Under the pieces are notes generated by a model. It did no database searches and was not told the origin of the DNA. It worked only from the letters and a program-made list of their open reading frames with translations. Shown here piece by piece: positions 60,904-64,000 of a stretch of DNA of 64,000 nucleotides. The stretch is from CAXXOK01 sp964497495 (GTDB taxonomy: Bacteria; Bacillota; Clostridia; Christensenellales; Aristaeellaceae): NCBI GenBank assembly GCA_964497495.1, contig CAZCCZ010000004.1:59553-123552 (forward strand), given 5' to 3'. The position numbers and the translations under genes are program-made. Positions within the stretch are counted from its first letter, which is position 1. Every line of letters begins with the position of its first letter.

Positions 60904-62190
60904 ATGAACATCCTTCTTCTTTCCGGCGGTTCCGGCAAGCGCCTGTGGCCCCTTTCCAACGACGTACGCTCCAAGCAGTTCCTGAAGCTGTTTAAAAACG
61001 GCGAGGGCGCGTACGAGTCCATGGCGCAGCGGGTGTACCGTCAGATCAGGACCGTCTCGCCGGACGCCACGGTCACCGTCGCCACCGGGCGGGATCAGGT
61101 CAGCGCCATCCGTAACCAACTGGGGGACGGGGTCGGCATCTGCGTGGAGCCGACGCGCCGAGATACCTTCCCGGCCATCGCGCTGGCCTGCGCGTACCTG
61201 TGGAGCGAGCGCGGGCTTCAACCCGAGGACGTGGTGATCGTCTGCCCGGTCGACCCGTACGTGGAAATCGGCTACTTCGAAGCGCTCGGGCGGCTGGAAG
61301 CCGCCGCGAAAACCGGCGGCGCGAACCTGACCCTGATGGGCGTGAAGCCCACCTACCCCAGCGAAAAATACGGCTACATCATCCCCGAAGAAGGCTCGGC
61401 CCCCGTGAGAGCCGTGACCGGATTCAAGGAGAAGCCCGACCCCGAGACGGCGAAAGCCTTCATCGCGCAGGGCGCGCTGTGGAACTGCGGCGTGTTCGCC
61501 TTTCGCCTGGGCTATCTACTGGACATCGCGCGGAGCTATCTGCCCTTCCGGACCTACCGGGACGTTTACGAAGGCTACGGGCTTCTGCCCGCCACCAGCT
61601 TCGACTACGCCGTGGCGGAAAAAGAGAAGAACGTCCGGTGTATCGAATTTTCCGGCGAATGGAAGGACGTAGGCACCTGGAACACGCTTGCCGAGGCGAT
61701 GGACGCCCCCGCGATGGGCAACGTGCAGCTGGACGCTTCCTGCCGGGACGTACAGGTAATCAACGAGCTGGATATGCCCCTGCTGGTGATGGGCGCCAGC
61801 CACATGGTGATCGCCGCCAGCGTGGACGGCATCCTGGTCAGCGACAAGGAACAGAGTTCTTTCATCAAGAACCGCGTGGAGCGCATGGGCCGGCGCGCGA
61901 TGTTCGAGGAAAAATCGTGGGGCACGTTCACGATTCTCAGCGCGGATGAAAACGCGCTGACCATCAAGCTGTGCGTCACGGCCGGAAAGGCCATGAGCTA
62001 CCACGCGCACGACGACCGCGACGAGGTGTGGACGGTGCTGTCCGGCCGAGGGGCGGTCACGGTCGACGGCGAAACCAGCGCGGTGCGGACCGGAGACGTG
62101 ATCCGCCTGCCGAGGGGCGTGCGACATACTCTGCGGGCCGACACGGACATGCGGCTGATCGAGACGCAAATCGCGGGCTCGCCCCGCTGA
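60904..62190 (+). CDS. manC: Mannose-1-phosphate guanylyltransferase
   Basis: The protein has 428 residues. The pyrophosphorylase signature is LSGGSGKRLWPLSNDVRSKQ, followed by VEPTRRDTFPAIALA, PVDPYVE and FKEKPD. The C-terminal cupin (SYHAHDDRDEVWTVLSGRG, RLPRGVRHTL) is the type II mannose-6-phosphate isomerase-like domain, shortened (the family is usually about 470 residues), so isomerase activity is doubtful. It makes GDP-mannose for gmd and for mannosyltransferases. ATG 60904 has AAAGGGG/GGAG upstream. A phosphomannomutase gene is not present in the window. Confidence 0.93.
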   Translation: MNILLLSGGSGKRLWPLSNDVRSKQFLKLFKNGEGAYESMAQRVYRQIRTVSPDATVTVATGRDQVSAIRNQLGDGVGICVEPTRRDTFPAIALACAYLWSERGLQPEDVVIVCPVDPYVEIGYFEALGRLEAAAKTGGANLTLMGVKPTYPSEKYGYIIPEEGSAPVRAVTGFKEKPDPETAKAFIAQGALWNCGVFAFRLGYLLDIARSYLPFRTYRDVYEGYGLLPATSFDYAVAEKEKNVRCIEFSGEWKDVGTWNTLAEAMDAPAMGNVQLDASCRDVQVINELDMPLLVMGASHMVIAASVDGILVSDKEQSSFIKNRVERMGRRAMFEEKSWGTFTILSADENALTIKLCVTAGKAMSYHAHDDRDEVWTVLSGRGAVTVDGETSAVRTGDVIRLPRGVRHTLRADTDMRLIETQIAGSPR

Positions 62191-62256
62191 GCCGAACGCG
62201 GTAAACGGCGCGCCGTCCGGGCGGGCGAGGCGCACGAACGGCATAAGGAGCTTTCC

Positions 62257-63654
62257 ATGATCAAGAGGAATCAGCGCTTCCTGAATTTCATCAACGCCCT
62301 GTCGGACAGCCTCATCACGCTGGCATCCTATTTAGTGTCGGTATGGTTCTGGCTGGACGTATTAAAACAGACGACCGGCAACATCGCCGCCATCCAGTCC
62401 CTGCGGCACGGAACGGGGCTGGCCGCCGGGCTGTACGCGCTGGCGATGATGCTGCTTCTTGCCGTTTTCGGCCTGTACAATTCCTCCCGGATCCGGCGCA
62501 TCCGCAAGGAAATCCTGATCGTCTTTCAGGCGAACGTAGCGGGGATCCTGCTGATCGGCGCATTGCTGTACCTGCTCCGTTTGCAGGAGTTTTCCCGCGG
62601 CGTGCTGGGCATCTTCTTCCTGCTCAACTCCGCGTTGCTGTGCACGAAGCGCGTGCTGCTCCACCATGCGCTTTCGGCTATGCGCGGCAAAGGTTTTAAC
62701 CGGAAACACGTGCTGGTGGCCGGCACGGGAACCCTTGCCCGGCAGTATACGGAAAGTCTCGCAAAGGAACGGTACTATGGGTTTGAAATCGGCGGCTACT
62801 TCGGCGCCGGGCACGACGGGCTGGACGGTAAATACGTCGGCGGTTTCGATAAATTGGAGGAAGCCTTGCAGGGAACCGGTATCGACGAGGTGATCGTCGC
62901 GCTGGAACCGGACGAGACCGAATGGATCAAACCGGTCATCGAAATCTGCGAGCGCACCGGCACCCGCGTCGCGGTGATCCCGTTCTATAACGACGTGATT
63001 CCGGCCTACCCCTCCATCGAGATCATCGGGGACACCAAGCTGATCTACCTGCGCAGCAACCCGCTGGACAACCTGGGGTACGCCTTCCTCAAGCGCGCGT
63101 TCGACGTGCTCGTGAGCCTACTGCTTCTGCTGCTCCTCTCCCCTCTGATGATCGCGGCCGTGGTCGGCATCAAGCTGTCCAGCCCGGGCCCGATCCTGTT
63201 CAAGCAGAAACGCGTGGGCCGCAACAAGCATCTTTTCAACATGTATAAGTTCCGCAGCATGCGCGTGAACGCGGCCGAGAACACGGGCTGGACGACGGAC
63301 AGCGACCCGCGCCGCACGCGCTTCGGCAGCTTCATGCGCAAGTTCAGCATCGACGAGCTTCCCCAGCTGTTCAACGTCCTGCGGGGCGAAATGAGCCTCA
63401 TCGGCCCCCGCCCGGAGATTCCCTTCTACGTGGAGAAATTCGCCAAAGACATTCCCAAATATATGGTCAAGCACCAGATTCGCCCCGGCATGACCGGCTG
63501 GGCGCAGGTGAACGGGTACAGAGGCGATACGAGCATCGAGGAACGCATCCGGTACGATATCTGGTACATCGAGAACTGGAGCGTAGGGTTGGACATCCGG
63601 ATTCTTTTCATGACGTTCTTCGGGGCGTGGATCAACCGGGAGAAAATCCGGTGA
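62257..63654 (+). CDS. Undecaprenyl-phosphate sugar phosphotransferase, WcaJ/EpsL-like
   Basis: The protein has 465 residues. Four N-terminal membrane helices, a nucleotide-binding-like middle domain (VLVAGTGTLARQYTESL) and a re-entrant helix (VLVSLLLLLLLSPLM) precede the catalytic bacterial sugar transferase domain: GPILFKQKRVGRN, YKFRSMRVNA, SIDELPQLFNVLRGEMSLIG, RPGMTGWAQVNGYRGDTS. It starts repeat-unit synthesis by placing a sugar-1-phosphate (often glucose or galactose) on undecaprenyl phosphate. ATG 62257 has AAGGAG upstream. It is the last gene before a strong terminator, so it closes the cluster. Confidence 0.93.
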   Translation: MIKRNQRFLNFINALSDSLITLASYLVSVWFWLDVLKQTTGNIAAIQSLRHGTGLAAGLYALAMMLLLAVFGLYNSSRIRRIRKEILIVFQANVAGILLIGALLYLLRLQEFSRGVLGIFFLLNSALLCTKRVLLHHALSAMRGKGFNRKHVLVAGTGTLARQYTESLAKERYYGFEIGGYFGAGHDGLDGKYVGGFDKLEEALQGTGIDEVIVALEPDETEWIKPVIEICERTGTRVAVIPFYNDVIPAYPSIEIIGDTKLIYLRSNPLDNLGYAFLKRAFDVLVSLLLLLLLSPLMIAAVVGIKLSSPGPILFKQKRVGRNKHLFNMYKFRSMRVNAAENTGWTTDSDPRRTRFGSFMRKFSIDELPQLFNVLRGEMSLIGPRPEIPFYVEKFAKDIPKYMVKHQIRPGMTGWAQVNGYRGDTSIEERIRYDIWYIENWSVGLDIRILFMTFFGAWINREKIR

Positions 63655-63704
63655 TCAAACGGGCCGCGCGGGTTTCCCGACGCAATCGTTCCGGATTCCT
63701 CATG

Positions 63705-63738
63705 ATCGCCCGCGCTTAACGCGGGCGATTTTCTTTCG
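63705..63738 (+). terminator. Intrinsic terminator ending the glycan cluster
   Basis: ATCGCCCGCG (63705-63714) pairs perfectly with CGCGGGCGAT (63720-63729), followed by a T-rich tail (TTTCTTTC). Confidence 0.9.
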
Positions 63739-63790
63739 GTGTCCCGGGGCGCCGCCCGCGCCTGGTTGGATACGCCGGATGAATTTTTCA

Positions 63791-63819
63791 TTGACATCCG
63801 CGTCGATACCGTTTATCAT
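63791..63819 (+). promoter_or_regulatory. Strong promoter near the window end
   Basis: TTGACA (63791-63796) and TATCAT (63814-63819) are 17 bases apart. The start would be near 63826. No coding region follows within the window. Confidence 0.75.
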
Positions 63820-63825
63820 ATACCT

Positions 63826-64000
63826 GTTTCGTGCCGCGACCGCGGCAAGAACTTACTGACCCACTTCCCTTCCCGGGAAGCAACGGCCTTACGGACAGCC
63901 GGGTCAACTGCCGAGTGCGGAAATCTTCCGCACGTTTGATTGCGCGAAAGCGCAAATTTTATGAGTTGGCTACTGAATAGCCAGTTGGTTACTTCATAAC
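63826..64000 (+). ncRNA. Candidate structured RNA or long 5' leader, truncated
   Basis: After the promoter come several stem-loops: GCCGCG/CGCGGC (63833-63846), the 12-base palindrome CTTCCCGGGAAG (63869-63880), GTGCGGAA/TTCCGCAC (63915-63933), TTGCGC-GAAA-GCGCAA with a GNRA tetraloop (63940-63955), and a nested pair in which TTATGA/TCATAA (63959-63964, 63994-63999) encloses TGGCTA/TAGCCA (63967-63983). There is no ORF with a ribosome site. I do not recognise a known riboswitch, 6S RNA, T-box or RNase P consensus. The window ends inside it. Confidence 0.45.

Noticed and set aside
1..64000. tRNA, rRNA, insertion sequence, prophage or toxin-antitoxin genes
   Set aside because: Reading through both strands I found no cloverleaf, rRNA stretch, transposase, integrase, phage structural gene or typical toxin pair.

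Overview
The window is GC-rich (roughly 60% or more by eye) and gene-dense. It reads as an uncultured Bacillota of the Clostridia type. The signs are YesM/YesN two-component pairs beside CUT1 sugar importers, an ecfA1-ecfA2-ecfT-truA block, separate secD and secF, an MreB/Mbl protein, strong GGAGG ribosome binding sites and TTGACA/TATAAT promoters. A run of ten Ns at 2301-2310 shows this is a scaffolded assembly, probably metagenome-derived. I cannot name the genus. I see no rRNA, tRNA, CRISPR array, transposase, integrase or phage gene.

Region 1 (1-21465) is mostly carbohydrate uptake and sensing. After the tail of a cation/proton antiporter and a TetR-type regulator come, on the minus strand, a binding protein with two permeases (LplA/B/C type) and two histidine kinase plus AraC-type response regulator pairs. 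Divergently, on the plus strand, lie two consecutive paralogous CUT1 importers (binding protein, permease, permease, twice), a protein with two NTF2/SnoaL-like halves, and a GH43-type glycosidase. None of the three importers has its own ATPase here, so a shared MsmX-type ATPase elsewhere is implied. All three binding proteins have cleavable signal peptides without a lipobox cysteine. In each importer a hairpin sits between the binding-protein gene and the permease genes.

Region 2 (21466-48476) is housekeeping with scattered enzymes: a small membrane protein, secDF, a large polytopic membrane protein, a stand-alone riboflavin kinase with an overlapping 23-codon leader ORF, the ECF transporter module with truA, mreB/mbl, a DUF6020-like membrane protein whose best start is AUU, a YfbR-type nucleotidase, a HAD phosphatase, a MATE pump, a radical SAM protein, a membrane-anchored MutS-like ATPase in an operon with a DUF6171 protein and a GH51 arabinofuranosidase, a GH36 alpha-galactosidase, a three-gene ABC exporter and a second DUF6020-like protein.

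Region 3 (48486-63738) is a surface-glycan cluster on the plus strand: three GT4 and two GT2 glycosyltransferases, a GT11 fucosyl/colitosyltransferase, a PglK-type ABC flippase, a GDP-sugar pathway (gmd, a PLP-dependent dehydratase-like protein, a GDP-fucose/colitose-synthase-like reductase, manC) and a WcaJ-type initiating phosphoglycosyltransferase, closed by an intrinsic terminator. The DegT-family protein has His186 where aminotransferases carry the PLP lysine, plus a cysteine pattern like the iron-sulfur E1/RfbH dehydrases. The set therefore fits a 3,6-dideoxyhexose such as GDP-colitose better than GDP-fucose or GDP-perosamine. No Wzy polymerase or Wzz is present, so the product may be a single oligosaccharide unit.

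The last 200 bases hold a strong promoter followed by several stem-loops and no ORF: a candidate structured RNA or long leader cut by the window edge.
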